From positions 186,001 through 250,000 of the forward strand of contig JASANG010003379.1 of the NCBI GenBank assembly GCA_030248215.1: 64,000 nucleotides of DNA, in the 5' to 3' direction. The notes beneath the pieces were generated by a model. That model worked only from the letters and a program-made list of their open reading frames with translations. It was not told the DNA's origin and made no database searches. This stretch comes from Enoplolaimus lenunculus (lineage: Eukaryota; Nematoda; Enoplea; Enoplida; Thoracostomopsidae). Position numbers and translations under genes: made by a program. Shown here in pieces: positions 1 through 11,183 of this stretch. Within the stretch, counting starts at the first letter, position 1; every line of letters begins with the position of its first letter.

Positions 1-1748
1 TCAACTCGCAATCGAAACAACTTTCCTCAGCAAAAGTATTGCCCGCTTGGTTATAGCCCGTATATGATGCCTGAAGATGGACTGACCCTAAGCTGTACAC
101 CGGCAATTCCTGGTGTTTGCCCACATCCGTACCGGTAAGAAATTTAAAAATGTTTTTTAGTATTAGCCGATAGTAATCAGTTAATATAATACCAGTTTCA
201 GTTTAGCGTTAGGATATTTGAAGACTTTGATGTTGGCTTTTTGATATTGTAGAGTTTTTGTGCGAAATGCAACACTTCAAAATTTCAGGAAAATTGTTCT
301 GAATGTTGTTTAAAGTTTCCGTTAGCATTATCACCTCCTCGCAAATCAATTGTTATCTTTGAACTACCTAAAACAATGCGAATACATTTTTTAATAATTG
401 CCAATGTATAGAACAGGGCCGTAACAGTACTATAAACATCCTCTTAACCTAAGCATAAACCAAAGTTTAGGCAGAAAATTAGTCTGAAGCCTGAGAGTTT
501 ACTCAATTACAGTTCCACTGCAAAACGTTCCGCCCTAAACTTTACACGGGCCTTAATAAGCGTCTCTTGCTTCCTCGTTTATCAATTTTTGCTTTTAAGC
601 ATTAACATATACCGGCAAATTAATTCTAAAATTTTGTTATTTTGGATGTCTGAAAAGCGAAAAATTCACCGCGTACATTTGCTGTGTTTCACTCAAGCTC
701 ATCCTGTCACCACCTTCTCGGATACGGATGTCAGTTGCTGGCAACTTAGAAAGTACCGGTGGCAATGAAGAATCTGGCGAAAAGTTTGCCATGGCGTTTT
801 GTCCAGATGGGCAAACGCCAGCACCTGGCACTGTAATTTTCGACGTCAACATACAAGGTCCTGGTGTGAGAATATGCAGTCTTAAACTGTACGATTCAAT
901 CGCATTGATCTGCCCTATCGGATTCGAATGTTTTGATTTTTCGGCAAACAATGCAGTTGGAGTCTGTTGTTCAGGTATGCAAGTTTAAAATTGTTAAAAA
1001 GTTTTTTACATTTCTACAATGCCTTTTAAAAGTGTACTTGAAAAAACTTTTTAATACAACTGTCAGAGGTTAAGGCCCATGTAAAGATCAGGGGCGGAAC
1101 GTTTTTCTGTTTGACTGCAATAGAGTAAGCTTACGCTTAAGACTAATTTTTTTGCTTGGCTTAGGTTTAGGCTTAGGCTTAGGAATATGCTCATTCTTAC
1201 GCTTAAACTAATAGGCTTAGGATTATGCTTAGGCTTAGAAATTTGTTTATAATACTGTTCCGCCCACGTTTATTGGCCGAGATTAGTTTGAAATTGAAGC
1301 CACTAGAAGATATTACCATTTTCACATCAAAGACTGGACGCTGCGGTAAAAATATCACGCAGCATCTACCTTCAGTTTGGAGTTGTACCCGGTTCCGTAA
1401 CCACATCAACATGTTAGATTGGCCACAGAAAAATGACGCGACTGAATTCAGCTGTAAATCACACGTAAGGGTTCTGTCCGCATTTAAATCAGCGAAAATG
1501 TTTCTTAGATTCTAGTGACTCAAGCAACTCATCAAAGATCAACTGAAACCGGTGAAGACAGTACTCGCTTTTGCCCGGTTGGTCGCATGATCCTTCTATC
1601 CCATGAACGAGCTACACCAGTTCCGTGCTTTGTTTTATCAGATGGATTTCATTCAGACGTTTCGCAACTATGTCCTCGAGGATTTGAATGTATTTTTAAT
1701 GAGTTTATGGGTACAAGTTACTGTTGTTCGGAACAACTTCAGCAGTAG
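1..1748 (+). CDS. Secreted-type cysteine-repeat protein (lustrin-like six-Cys repeats), 3' part
   Basis: Proposed exons are 1-134, 646-974 and 1516-1748 (stop TAG). The first exon is open at the window edge, so the N-terminus lies outside. The visible 231 residues hold three copies of a six-cysteine module: C-P-x-G ... C ... C-P-x-x-[FY]-x-C ... CC. Examples are CPIGFEC followed by GVCCSG, and CPRGFEC followed by SYCCSE. This is the pattern of the lustrin-type cysteine-rich repeat that is expanded in nematode extracellular and cuticle-associated proteins. Intron phases agree (2 then 1). Exon 2 starts at an unusual GG instead of AG. That start restores the first module exactly (CPHPYR joined to CLKSEK...YICC). 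The intron at 975-1515 carries a TTAGGC-containing MITE. Exact function is unknown. I am confident of the module class and less so of the exon 2 boundary. Confidence 0.72.
1074..1278. mobile_element. TTAGGC-cored MITE, subfamily A (copy 1)
   Basis: The left end GGCCCATGTAAAGATCAG is matched inverted at the right by GTTCCGCCCACGT...TTGGCC. The interior has runs of the nematode telomere hexamer (CTTAGGCTTAGG). It lies in intron 2 of the cysteine-repeat gene. Confidence 0.75.
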
Positions 1749-2237
1749 TGGTCATTGGTGGATGGAAGGGGGCCCATCCGGGCCTCGGCTCCCAAACAGG
1801 AGTCAAAACATAAGTTTTGTGATAAGGTTTAGAATTAACATCGTCTTTGGTGGTTTTTCGCTCGCTTCGCCATAAAGTTTGAAAATTTACAACAAATTGC
1901 AGTTAATAATACAAAAATGGTTGGAACTTTAAAGACGTGGTTCATATAATAACTGAACGGCTGACACCGTGTGCAACTTTGCGCTGGCAACTGATAGCAA
2001 CCAATGTATATATACCAAAAACAGAAATTTGCACTGGCTAAAATATCGTTCATCATAGTTTGTAGCGTTTTAGTCCATATTTTACAGCATATAAACAACA
2101 TCGACCTGTCTTTTTTGCGCAAGGTTAAAGCTGCACTGCACTTTTTATTAATCTTAATGTCATTCGACATCGTCTTTTACCGTTTGGTGTATATATAAAT
2201 ACGTGAATTGCCATTCGTCGCGATGCACAATTCGTGC

Positions 2238-2414
2238 ACTGCAAAAAATGGTGAGTCAAATTGAATCGCTGCGAAATAGGGTTTTCCTGACTACAGCGAA
2301 CTGAGTCAAAATTCGACTCCTCCAGAGTTAAATTGAGTCGAATTTTGACTCAGTTTGTGTAGTCAGGAAAAGCCTATTTCGGAGGGGTCAATTTGACTCA
2401 CAATTTTTTGCAGT
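2238..2414. mobile_element. Fold-back MITE, 177 bp
   Basis: An almost complete palindrome. The left end ACTGCAAAAAATGGTGAGTC is mirrored by the right end GACTCACAATTTTTTGCAGT. The arms meet near 2326-2335 and share the stretch around AGTCAGGAAAA. There is no coding capacity. The region 1749-2596 otherwise holds nothing recognisable. Confidence 0.8.
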
Positions 2415-2596
2415 ATATATATGTCGTACGGCAACGGATGGCGTCACAAGTCAAAATTTTTTTGACAAATTATTACGCGATGCCATGCGATAAACTTACG
2501 TACACCGCCTTGCCGTGTGGTGCTGGGCGTTATTAATGGCGCCGAGTGGCATTAAAGTAGTCAAAAAGTATTGCGCCACCCTTAGACTAAGTATCA

Positions 2597-4277
2597 TCAT
2601 GAATTTTCGCTCAATGTTCGAACTGAAGTTACATTAGGCAAACCGTTAATTCTAATCGCCGTCAATGCCGATCTGTCACTAACAGAATTACCAGGAAGGG
2701 CAAAAGATGCATTTTGATGAAACCGTGACAAGTTGGGCCGTGCCTGATGTTGCAGGTTTGTGTCGAATTGTTGCAATATTTTAACGTATTTGTCGACATG
2801 TTCCACAGCGAACGCAGTGCGATACTGTGCAAGCCGTTTGACGAAGTAACCACACGAGCACGCAGCGATTAACGCAACAATAGTTAGGGCGCAACATGAC
2901 ACGACTAAAAATAGAATCTAAGCTTCAGGCCCTCGAGGTAGAAAAATCTAAATAACCCTGGTCAAAGAAAAATTACAACAGAATAAATATCTATCCATTA
3001 ACCGGTCCACATTAAGGGGCGTCTAGGTTTCTGGTGGGTCTATAAATAGAGTAGGTTTTAGATTGTCGATTACATTTTTCTGCATAGGCTTAGGCTTAGG
3101 CTTAGGCTTAAGAATACGCTTAATCTGCTGTTACGGCCCTAAAAGTAACATTGGGCCATTAACCTATAAAGATTTGTTTGGTATGGTTTCAACTCGCTGT
3201 TTTAAGTCCATAAAGATCGTGTTTGAGATATCGAATTTAGACTGTTTGTAATCAAATATCAGTGCGATAGCGGTTTTAAAAGTATAAATTAATAAAAAGA
3301 CGTAGATGAGCTGTTCCGTTTAAAAGCACAACCAGTGTATTTATATGATGGGCCAATAGTCACAGGCGGGTCAGGTTGGGGCTCAGTATTCCTATAGAAA
3401 AATTCTCATCCCCCGGAAAACTTTCAGGCCCGCTTGCAAGCATACCGCATGCCACTTCAAAAATTGTTCTGACCCCGCAGCCTGATGAGATGTATAGGGG
3501 CCTATTCCACACAAAATTTGTTATCTTTTTTGTTAGCTTTTCCGCTCAAACAACAAGTGCTTAATACGATGCTTGGGTTACGGGCCCGTAGCCAAGGGGG
3601 GCAAGGAGGTGAAGCTTTCCCTGGAAAAATTTTGGGTACCACCCTAGGAATCTTTCAACCTTGAGTCGTCGACAACCCTTGTATGTCCTTCCTGAAAAAT
3701 GGTTTGCCCTCCATAGCAAAATGAGCAGACTACACGCCTGTTTTGTGATGAAAACTTTTCATGCTTGCTCTGTAAATGCTATCTGCTGATAGTTACGATA
3801 GCCGCGAATCTTAGCCCGTATTCTTAAATGTGTGTAGCACCTATCACCAGTTGGTGATAGGTCCAGTAACTTTTCAACCAGAGCATGGTGAGCTTTGAAA
3901 TTCAGCATATTATTCGCGTTTGATTTGCCCTAATTCTGTACCAAATTACGAGATCTGCAATTGGAGATGTGGTCAGTTTGAAAAATTATCGCTAACTGAT
4001 GATAGGTGCTATATGCATTTGAGAATATGGACCCTTTTACTACAACTCCTTTCATACTTGTAATAATTAACAAGCACAACTGTAACACTTGAACTGAATA
4101 GTCCATTTCAACAATTAAATGCTCAATATCATTTAATGTCCCCATAGTGACGTATAAACGGTTCATAATTCCGACAAATTGATCCAGCGAAGTTTGCATT
4201 GAAGCGACGTGAATTTCGCCGATGCAAAAGTCTGCCGGGATGGGCGCAATTGTTGGTATTGTAATGTTTTGACCCAT
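2597..4277 (-). CDS. Small single-pass membrane protein (two exons)
   Basis: Proposed exons on the minus strand are 4277-4058 and 2904-2597, giving 175 aa. The donor is GTATGA and the acceptor has a strong CTATTTTTAG. The phase agrees (1/1). The main support is that the splice joins two halves of one hydrophobic helix, LCLLIIT from exon 1 and IVSCCALTIVALIAA from exon 2, at about residues 66-93. No signal peptide is seen. There is an N-glycosylation sequon (NIT) at residue 4. The tail after the helix is basic, then polar. This suggests a short extracellular N-terminus and a cytoplasmic C-terminus. Family is not recognised. The layout resembles the protein at 7768-8619, which could be a distant paralogue. 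The intron holds a TTAGGC MITE. Confidence 0.5.
3004..3157. mobile_element. TTAGGC-cored MITE, subfamily B (copy 1)
   Basis: The ends GGTCCACATTAAGGGGCG and (inverted) GGCCCAATGTTACTTTT enclose four tandem TTAGGC units near 3086-3110. The interior also shares the block around GGTTTCTGGTGGGTCTA with the copies near 4900, 15650 and 36030. Confidence 0.75.
3581..3749. mobile_element. MITE with GGCCCGTAGCC ends (copy 1)
   Basis: Starts CGGGCCCGTAGCCAAGGGGG. It shares its interior (CCCTGGAAAA, ACAACCCTTG) and a degenerate inverted right end with 5942-6100. A left-end fragment recurs near 53380. Confidence 0.55.
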
Positions 4278-4566
4278 GTTAAATGGTGTTTTTTTTTCGT
4301 TAAATATGTACCAAATAAATGTTAGATATGAACAAGTTGAACAACCGCGATGTTGATGTTTCTGAAAATTTTGAAATAGGTATGATCAGATCAGGTTCAG
4401 GTTTTATCGTTATGTATTAATATGTTAAATACCTAAATGTATATATTCAGGTTTTGGGTTTGTTGAAGTTTGCAAAACTTTAAGCATTGGTAAATTTGTA
4501 AATGCTTCCGAAATATGGAACACATGTCAATATTTAGTTAACAAATTTAGCAAAAGCAAAAATTTC

Positions 4567-5023
4567 GTTACCCGAATAAGGAAGGTAACAAGAGCGGGTC
4601 CTCCATTTTGTGCCAGAAATGAATAGGAGTCCGCATTTCTAATCAGCGTTCGTAAGCGGATAGAGTCCCTAATCCCTAGATACCATTAATATCAATTAAT
4701 TATCCTGAATCGTAGTGTATAACCGACTCCAGGACCAAACAAAGTTGAGTTCAAAACTTTAAAGCATACTTAAGTTTGGGAAATACATTGATACGTACAA
4801 ACTTGCGTTATTGCTCAAGCTGTTGATACAAGACAAATAAACGTTTAATCAACGGATGCAATACCGGATATATCAGGCATATTCCTAAGCTTGAGCGTAA
4901 GCCTAAGCCTAAGCAAAAAAATGTAATCTAAACCTACTCTTTTATAGACCCACCAGAAACCTGGACGCCCCTTAAAGTATTAACATGAGCCAAAATATAA
5001 TCAGACCCCTCTTATTCGGATCA
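4567..5023. mobile_element. MITE with ACCCGAATAAG terminal repeats (copy 1, with nested insertion)
   Basis: The left end GTTACCCGAATAAGG and right end CCTCTTATTCGGATC are inverted copies. The interior shares the block near TAAGCGGATAGAGTCCCTAA with 7100-7564. A TTAGGC-cored MITE sits inside its right half (about 4870-4991), so this copy is older than that insertion. Confidence 0.65.
4870..4991. mobile_element. TTAGGC-cored MITE, subfamily B, truncated
   Basis: Contains GTAAGCCTAAGCCTAAGC and the conserved CACCAGAAACCTGGACG block. One terminal repeat is missing. It is nested in the ACCCGAATAAG element. Confidence 0.6.
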
Positions 5024-5941
5024 AGACCGCTTTTAAGAAAACAATTGGTGATTAATAAATTAGTTTCCATCTGTATACAGATAGAGAGTTGCTGGTGACC
5101 TTCTAGTAATCCGGGGTAAACGCGGAATAGGTAAAAAACTTTTGACGTGGATATGCCCACGTGTACAAGCAATAGATTTTTCGCGGGCATAAAGCGCGGT
5201 CCGGGTAGGTATAAAATCTTTACCCACTTATATACATCTTTGTTCTGAAATATTGTGAGCTGTTTAAATTGGTATCTGAGTCCAAACTTTCATTAATTTG
5301 GCTTGAAATAATAGTTGATTTACTGTGAAATATTAGCCAAACCGTACGCGAAACAAAACGTAATAAGCAATAACTGCAAATATTAACACACAAAAAATGA
5401 CAGTATCGAAAGAACTACACTATATTTTAACAAACATCACACCATATTATATGGGTTTGATAAAAAACAAATTGCTAAATGTTATCAGGACTAAATGGTT
5501 GTGGTCCCGTATTGCGTCTAAAGTTTGTCCTTACGATCCTTGTTTACCGTGGCGGCGTAGCGTTTTTCCGCGTGATTTCAACGGCTGCAATAGTTATACG
5601 GATGCAGATGTTTCTAATTTGCCGATGCAGATGCGGGTTGTTGTTCAACTTCAAATTTCCATGCTTGCAAATTTGTTGGTCATGAGTTCATACGTTTTAA
5701 TGCACAGGAAGAACGTATTTAGTTGCTCATATAGTATCAGGCCAGTGTTTAACATTCTAACATGTATGTGCAGTTTAATAGCTCCACGAGACGTGAGAGT
5801 TCCTCTCACCCGTGAGACTGATGTCCGACTTGAAATGCGATGAAATTGAAAATATTCGTGTGAGAACGGTTAAATAGTTACAATTACCAGCAAAAACATC
5901 TGGAAAATTTTGCAGGCGAAATTTTACGGAGGATCGCAAGC

Positions 5942-6100
5942 GAGCCCGTAGCCAAGGGGGGCCAGGAGGGCTCAACTCCCCCTGGAAAATTTTGTCCTCC
6001 ATAGAAAGTTTTCAATCTTGCTTGTAACTCATTGATAACCCTTGAATGCCCCTTCTGAAAATTTTTAGCCCCCCTAGCAAGCTGAGCTGTGTACGGGCCT
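5942..6100. mobile_element. MITE with GGCCCGTAGCC ends (copy 2)
   Basis: The left end GAGCCCGTAGCCAAGGGG and right end GTGTACGGGCCT are imperfect inverted repeats. It is an internal homologue of 3581-3749. Confidence 0.6.
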
Positions 6101-6536
6101 GATTGCAAGATATTGTGAATGAAACTTCGCGACCGGAGCAAACAACAAACCAGCCACATTTTTCTAAAACTTGCTTTCATGTACATCCCTTTTACGGAAC
6201 ACAGTAACAGAACTTGAAAAAAGGGCTGCAAGCGAGATACCAAACGTATTTTTTGCATCAAATGTATTAGGAACTAAATCGTGTCGCGGGCGTATTTTTT
6301 TTACGGTGAACCAACGTCATGATACTTATTTACACTTCACAAGTTCTGAAAATTTTTAGTTCTCAGCTTGAAGCGGTCGGCCGCCCTCATCGCCCCTGGC
6401 TGTACCAGTGTTCAGTTACAACCCTCAAAGTAACATTGGCCAAGGTTACACTCTACTTGACTATTTTACCGCCGCCCACGGTAACGGATAAACGAATCAG
6501 AGTTCACTTATCTACACAGTTGCTGAAGTAGTGGAA

Positions 6537-6609
6537 AGTTGCGTAGCTCAAAGGTTACAACAGCGGTCTGGTAATCCGTACGTCGTTGGTTCGAGCCCCA
6601 CCGCATCCG
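6537..6609 (+). other. tRNA-Thr(GGT)-like relic or SINE head
   Basis: A tRNA-sized segment has an A-box-like TAGCTCAAAGG, an anticodon loop CTGGTAA (GGT), and a B-box GGTTCGAGCCCC. The arms pair imperfectly: about 5/7 in the acceptor, 4/5 in the anticodon stem and 4/5 in the T stem. It is probably a pseudogene or a tRNA-derived repeat rather than a working tRNA. Confidence 0.5.
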
Positions 6610-7099
6610 CGCAAAATTTTCGTGAAAGGCTTTACAAGGTTCTGCTTAATTCAGGTTTACAAATACTTACCTCAAAGCGAGTTTTGCATTATTTTTAACG
6701 CACTAGTATAATAATCGTAAACGAATATCGCATAAAGAATATTGGTTCACAAGGATTTCCCAATTAATATTCGATTGTTGCTCAATTCTGCAGGCGAGTG
6801 ATATCTAAGGTTCAATCTACTAATCATTGAATCATTTGAGTTTGTCACAAGAGCACACGAATAGTTCAGTTACCGAAATCCATTAGGCCATGAAATACGA
6901 TCTCTGATGTTAGTTTTTGTCGCTCAAAAATATTCAAGTCTCCTTTAACGCTTCGAGGTATTTGATTCGCAACATAAACTGGATACCTCCTGGTGATAAT
7001 ACATCTCTCGAATGTTTTCAGTTATCATTGTCAACCGGAGTTTGCTCAGAAATGATCATTGGATTTCGAATATCTGTGGCATATTCAAGCTTCTCATTA

Positions 7100-7564
7100 A
7101 CTGTAGTGACCCGAATAAGAGGAGAGGGGACTGATATTTATTTGGTCTCTCTAGAGGGTACCGAGGGTACCCCCCCTTGTTATTCGGTTACGGACTGTTA
7201 TTTATTTTTAACCCACGCTCCGCCGCTCTTCATTACTGATATATATCCGGTACTGCAATTATCCGTTGAATTAAACGTTTATTTGACTTGTGTCAATAGA
7301 TTGAGCGATAATGCAAGATTATAGTTTTAGGAATGTACTTTCAAAATTTAAGTACGCTTTAAAGTTTCGAACTCAAATTATTTGGTCCTGGAGTCATTTA
7401 TGCGCTACAATTAGGGTTAATTGACATTTATGGACTCTAATTAGGGTTTAGGGACTCTATCCGCTTACGGACTCTTATTAGGGATACGGACTCCAATTGA
7501 TTCGAACTCAAAATGGGGACCTCCTCTTATTACCCCTCCCCCTCTTATTCGGGTCAATACAGTA
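7100..7564. mobile_element. MITE with ACCCGAATAAG terminal repeats (copy 2)
   Basis: The left end AACTGTAGTGACCCGAATAAG-like sequence is matched inverted by CTTATTCGGGTCAATACAGT at the right, a terminal repeat of about 20 bp. There is no transposase. Readable frames across it are by-products of the repeat. Confidence 0.75.
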
Positions 7565-7767
7565 CTTCAATGATTACACACCCATTTTTGAACAGTTCGA
7601 TATTCTGATGTCTATGGCAACACTCTAGATAAAAAAATTCCTGTCACAGAAGGTCAACCATTTGTGTACCATTCGACGCAGTTTGCAGAGCTGAACTGTA
7701 AAACTGGTGTTTGGAATATGCATAGATGAAACCAAACACACCAGTAACAATGATGTTGAATGAAATT

Positions 7768-8619
7768 TCAACGATGCCTACTTCGTTGAACAGGCGTGTA
7801 AACCGTTTTAACAGGAGTATTAACGTTTTCAAACGTTTCTGGCCGATCAAACGCCGGACTTTTATTGACGAAAGTTTCTGTATTTGAACTTGAATTGCGC
7901 ATATTTTGTCTTTCAGTCCGTTGAGTTGAATGAAGAGACCCTCTAAAAGGCTCCACAGGGGTTATTCTGTCTACAGCACTGCGTTTCATTGCGGAACAAC
8001 AACAGCAAGCGCTGCACGATTCCGAGCATCCAGAATCAGACCTGCGGTCTGGATTTGTTCCAATTTTCCTCGATTGCCGCCTTCGAGAATGAGATTTGCA
8101 AATATAACACAACGATAACGTCAACAACAGCATCACCGCGCAAATACCAACTGCAACTGTCAAAATCACAAGGGTACTTTGAACGAGTTGTTGAGACGTA
8201 GCCAACGTACTTACACGAGAGTGAATTACATCAATTTTGCGACCAAGATCGATCATGCCGCAGGCGTCAAGGCAATTGTCACGTGAATTTCTCACAGCTT
8301 CACCACTCACTGATGCAGCGTAAAATCTTCGAGTGCCAGGGCTACTTCGTGTTGCTATAGTATATCCGCCGGATACAGTTTTTGGGACTGTCAAAGGGCG
8401 AAGTTGTTCTGATGCCCCTGTCAGAGTGCTTCTTTGGCGTTTTCCGGTTCCGACTACTGCTGTTTGATCACTTGTAGTAGCTGAATTTGAAGCAGATTGA
8501 GGTAAAAAAGTTGCGGCATATGATAAGAATGATGCAAATGTTTCAGCGTTTGCATGGTTAAGTGTTACATTTAAACTGTCGGAACCGGAAGTATTTGCGA
8601 TAACATACGATTCGTTCAT
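7768..8619 (-). CDS. Single-pass membrane protein, Ser/Thr-rich ectodomain, 283 aa
   Basis: One uninterrupted frame starts at ATG 8619. The N-terminal part is Ser/Thr-rich with three early N-glycosylation sequons (NES at 2, NTS at 9, NVT at 17) and no cleavable signal peptide. A short amphipathic stretch (IDVIHSRVSTLATS, 129-142) precedes one strong membrane helix at about residues 149-173. The cytoplasmic side opens with the basic RRRQSRK and holds a cysteine cluster CSESCSACCCC near 198-208, which could be palmitoylated. It ends in a Ser/Thr/Arg-rich tail. Topology is probably N-out. Family is not recognised. The layout parallels the protein at 2597-4277. The long single frame and the ordered features argue that it is real. 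Confidence 0.6.
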   Translation of the reverse strand: MNESYVIANTSGSDSLNVTLNHANAETFASFLSYAATFLPQSASNSATTSDQTAVVGTGKRQRSTLTGASEQLRPLTVPKTVSGGYTIATRSSPGTRRFYAASVSGEAVRNSRDNCLDACGMIDLGRKIDVIHSRVSTLATSQQLVQSTLVILTVAVGICAVMLLLTLSLCYICKSHSRRRQSRKIGTNPDRRSDSGCSESCSACCCCSAMKRSAVDRITPVEPFRGSLHSTQRTERQNMRNSSSNTETFVNKSPAFDRPETFENVNTPVKTVYTPVQRSRHR

Positions 8620-10211
8620 TGCGTAAGCATGTAGGAACGTATTCAGTCTACATAAATATTACGATGTATGACTATGTTAATGATATGGCGCACGAGGACG
8701 TAAGCTAATACGATACATTTGAAAATGCAGTTATAGGCGATCATAAAACCTGTAATTGTAGAAACCATGTGAAAACCGGAAGATTATTGAAGTATACACA
8801 TTACAAAGTTACTGCTCATCCTTAATATATCTACCATCAGAGTAGTAAGGAAAACAATAAATGAAAAATGTTTCTGCCGGCTTAATCCTCCGACAGACTC
8901 TAAACCATTTACGGTCTTCGCATAACACAAAAGTATGATGATTCAAAAAATAGCACACCAAGTGGTACAATTGTACAAAATGTCGAAATACCAGCAGTTG
9001 CTGAAATGTGTCAATTTGGAATCGTATACTTTAACATGAATTCTTGACATCTTTAAATATATAGTGCTCGCAATTCATGGTCAACAATTTATGAAAAAGA
9101 ACAGATACTTCAATGGCTTATATTTCAGTAATCATTCTATCTTAGCATCACATGTATAATACGCAATACGCACCATCCAGAAGCGTATGCTTAAGACCTA
9201 CTTTTAGGTATATATTCTAAGTATAATAGCATGCGAGCGGCTTGCTTTGAAATCGACAACGAATTTAATTTTTACTGCTACAAAGCACAGCCTCACAAAC
9301 TTCCAACAACCAATCGAGCTGATCATTTGTTGAAATCGGACTCCGGAGAATCTCACTAACAGACCAATTTCGTGTCAATTATGTAAAAAAATTTTATAGG
9401 CATATTGATTACACTAAAAGTTGTAAGACATGGTCAAAGGTACATAGAAGCTCCAAGCTTTGAATACTGAATATAATGTGAATTTTTTGTTCCTGGACTG
9501 TATATTTAGCTTTTTTGTGCATCATTGTTCAGGGAAAAATAGGCTTGGAAATCTCTCTGTTGCATTGGTCAATGCATACGACCAGGAATCAAACTAACGC
9601 AGTATCAAAAGATTAATGCAAATTAAGTATTATTTGAAAATCAATTAGCGTCGGAAATTCTGATGGTTCAGCCAATGTCATTGTTCTGCTGCAAGTACTC
9701 GGAACTAGACAGTGAGACATAAAGAATAATCTTTAAGTTGCTGATACCTGCACGCTTTATATAATGAATCTTTTCAATCTCCGGCATTTCATTGCGAGCT
9801 AACCAGTTGAGAAGAAGTGTTTACGGAGCAAAGCTTTATGTTTTGAAACAGAAAAATATATAATTTAATTTCGGATGTCCGAAATACAAAACTTTGTTAA
9901 TTATAACACAATTTTATATCGGTTACAGAGCTTGTGCTTTGTGTAAAGTTTTATCCAAAATGTGTACGTTTATAAATAAGTAGGCTCTGGTTCAAGAGTT
10001 TGTTAGGTTTACGTGCTGTATTTAAACCAAAATTGAACAAGATCAATGGAGTAAGAAAATAGGCAAAATGTAGCTTCATTCATAAGCCTGGCTATTTATA
10101 CAAGCAACAGCAATTGACGTATGCTTTCAAAGAACATAACCTATATTCCGAAATGTCCTAGGCAACCAACTGCCAGTATGAGACATATCCCGTCCACGCT
10201 ACAAGTCAAAG
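8620..10211. other. Intergenic, nothing recognised
   Basis: About 1.6 kb of AT-rich sequence without convincing frames, terminal repeats or tandem repeats that I could detect. Confidence 0.5.
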
Positions 10212-10863
10212 ATGATGCAGAATAAAGCAGCGGTCATCCTAACTTGCCTATTTGTTGCTATGGTCACACCCTATTGTTCAACTTATCAATTGTCCCATAG
10301 ACATCTTTCAGACCAAGCGAATGACTATAAACACAATCTAGGTATATTTGACCACTTGTTGGGAGAAAAACAAGAGTTTAAATATAGACCTTAGGCCAAC
10401 GAACTAAATTAACCTCAACCTGTTGGTCACTATAGTATTAAAGTACCATAAAATATCTCAACGTAAACTAAAATTGTTTTGAGTTACAGATTATTAATTG
10501 AATTGTAGTTAAGTTATATGGAAAGGATGGACAGCCTAAGCGGTGACGGACTAATTGTGTTTGTATTCAAGAAACTTGCGGTATTCACTGATTTTAAAAA
10601 TTTGACTTAAAAACAGGCTGGCCCTTTTTTCACAATGTTATTCTTACTGACATTGTTATATTGTGGTAGCTGCAGATTGTTTAGCTGTCTTTGCCAAACT
10701 TAAACAGGGGTTAGCTAATATCAAAACGTGTGCCAACAGCAAAGTTGAATACGCAGGTTGTCCGCTTGTCAACGATCCCGGTTTTTTAGGTATTTTAATG
10801 CTTTTTCAAGTTTACAAAGCCATATTTTATGTTTTGCCGAACATTAAAAATCAAACACAATAA
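10212..10863 (+). CDS. Candidate small secreted protein (two exons)
   Basis: Exon 1 (10212-10341) opens with a clear signal peptide: a short N-terminus with one lysine, a hydrophobic core AVILTCLFVAMV, then a polar exit near CSTYQ. Unspliced, the frame stops after 60 residues (ending KYRP), which could itself be a small neuropeptide-like product. A donor GTATAT at 10342 joins in phase 1 to an acceptor TGTGGTAG before 10670. That adds a cysteine-containing segment (ADCLAVF ... TCANSK ... GCPL) and ends at 10863, for 107 aa. No family is recognised. The signal peptide is the firm part. The splice is plausible but weak. Confidence 0.38.
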
Positions 10864-10954
10864 GTTCAGTGTACAAGAACTTGAAGCAAAAAAGCAACTG
10901 GTACAATTCTAGGCAAGTCATATAGTTTAATACCGTGTAGAGTTCCAACTTTTG

Positions 10955-11183
10955 GCAAATGTATAGAACATGGCCGGAACAGTAGTATATATAAGCATAT
11001 TCCTAAGCCTAAGCCTAAGCCTAAGCCAAAGCCTAAGCCTAAGCCTAAGTGTATGGATGAGCCTATTCCTAAGCCTAAGCCTAAGCCTAAGCGTAAGCCT
11101 AAGCAAAAACATTAGTCTAAAGCTTAAACTAACTCTATTGTAGCCCCTTCGAAAGACGATCCGGCCCTGTTCTATACATGGGC
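10955..11183. mobile_element. TTAGGC-cored MITE, subfamily A (copy with most hexamers)
   Basis: The inverted ends ...GGCCGGAACAGTAG and CCGGCCCTGTTCTATACA flank two blocks of tandem CCTAAG (the reverse complement of CTTAGG), about a dozen near-perfect units at 10990-11105. Confidence 0.8.

Noticed and set aside
5397-5843. 148-codon open frame on the plus strand
   Set aside because: No motif, no splice support, and part of it crosses GCCGATGCAGATGC-type repeat words. Likely chance.
6917-7324. 135-codon open frame
   Set aside because: More than half lies in the ACCCGAATAAG MITE.
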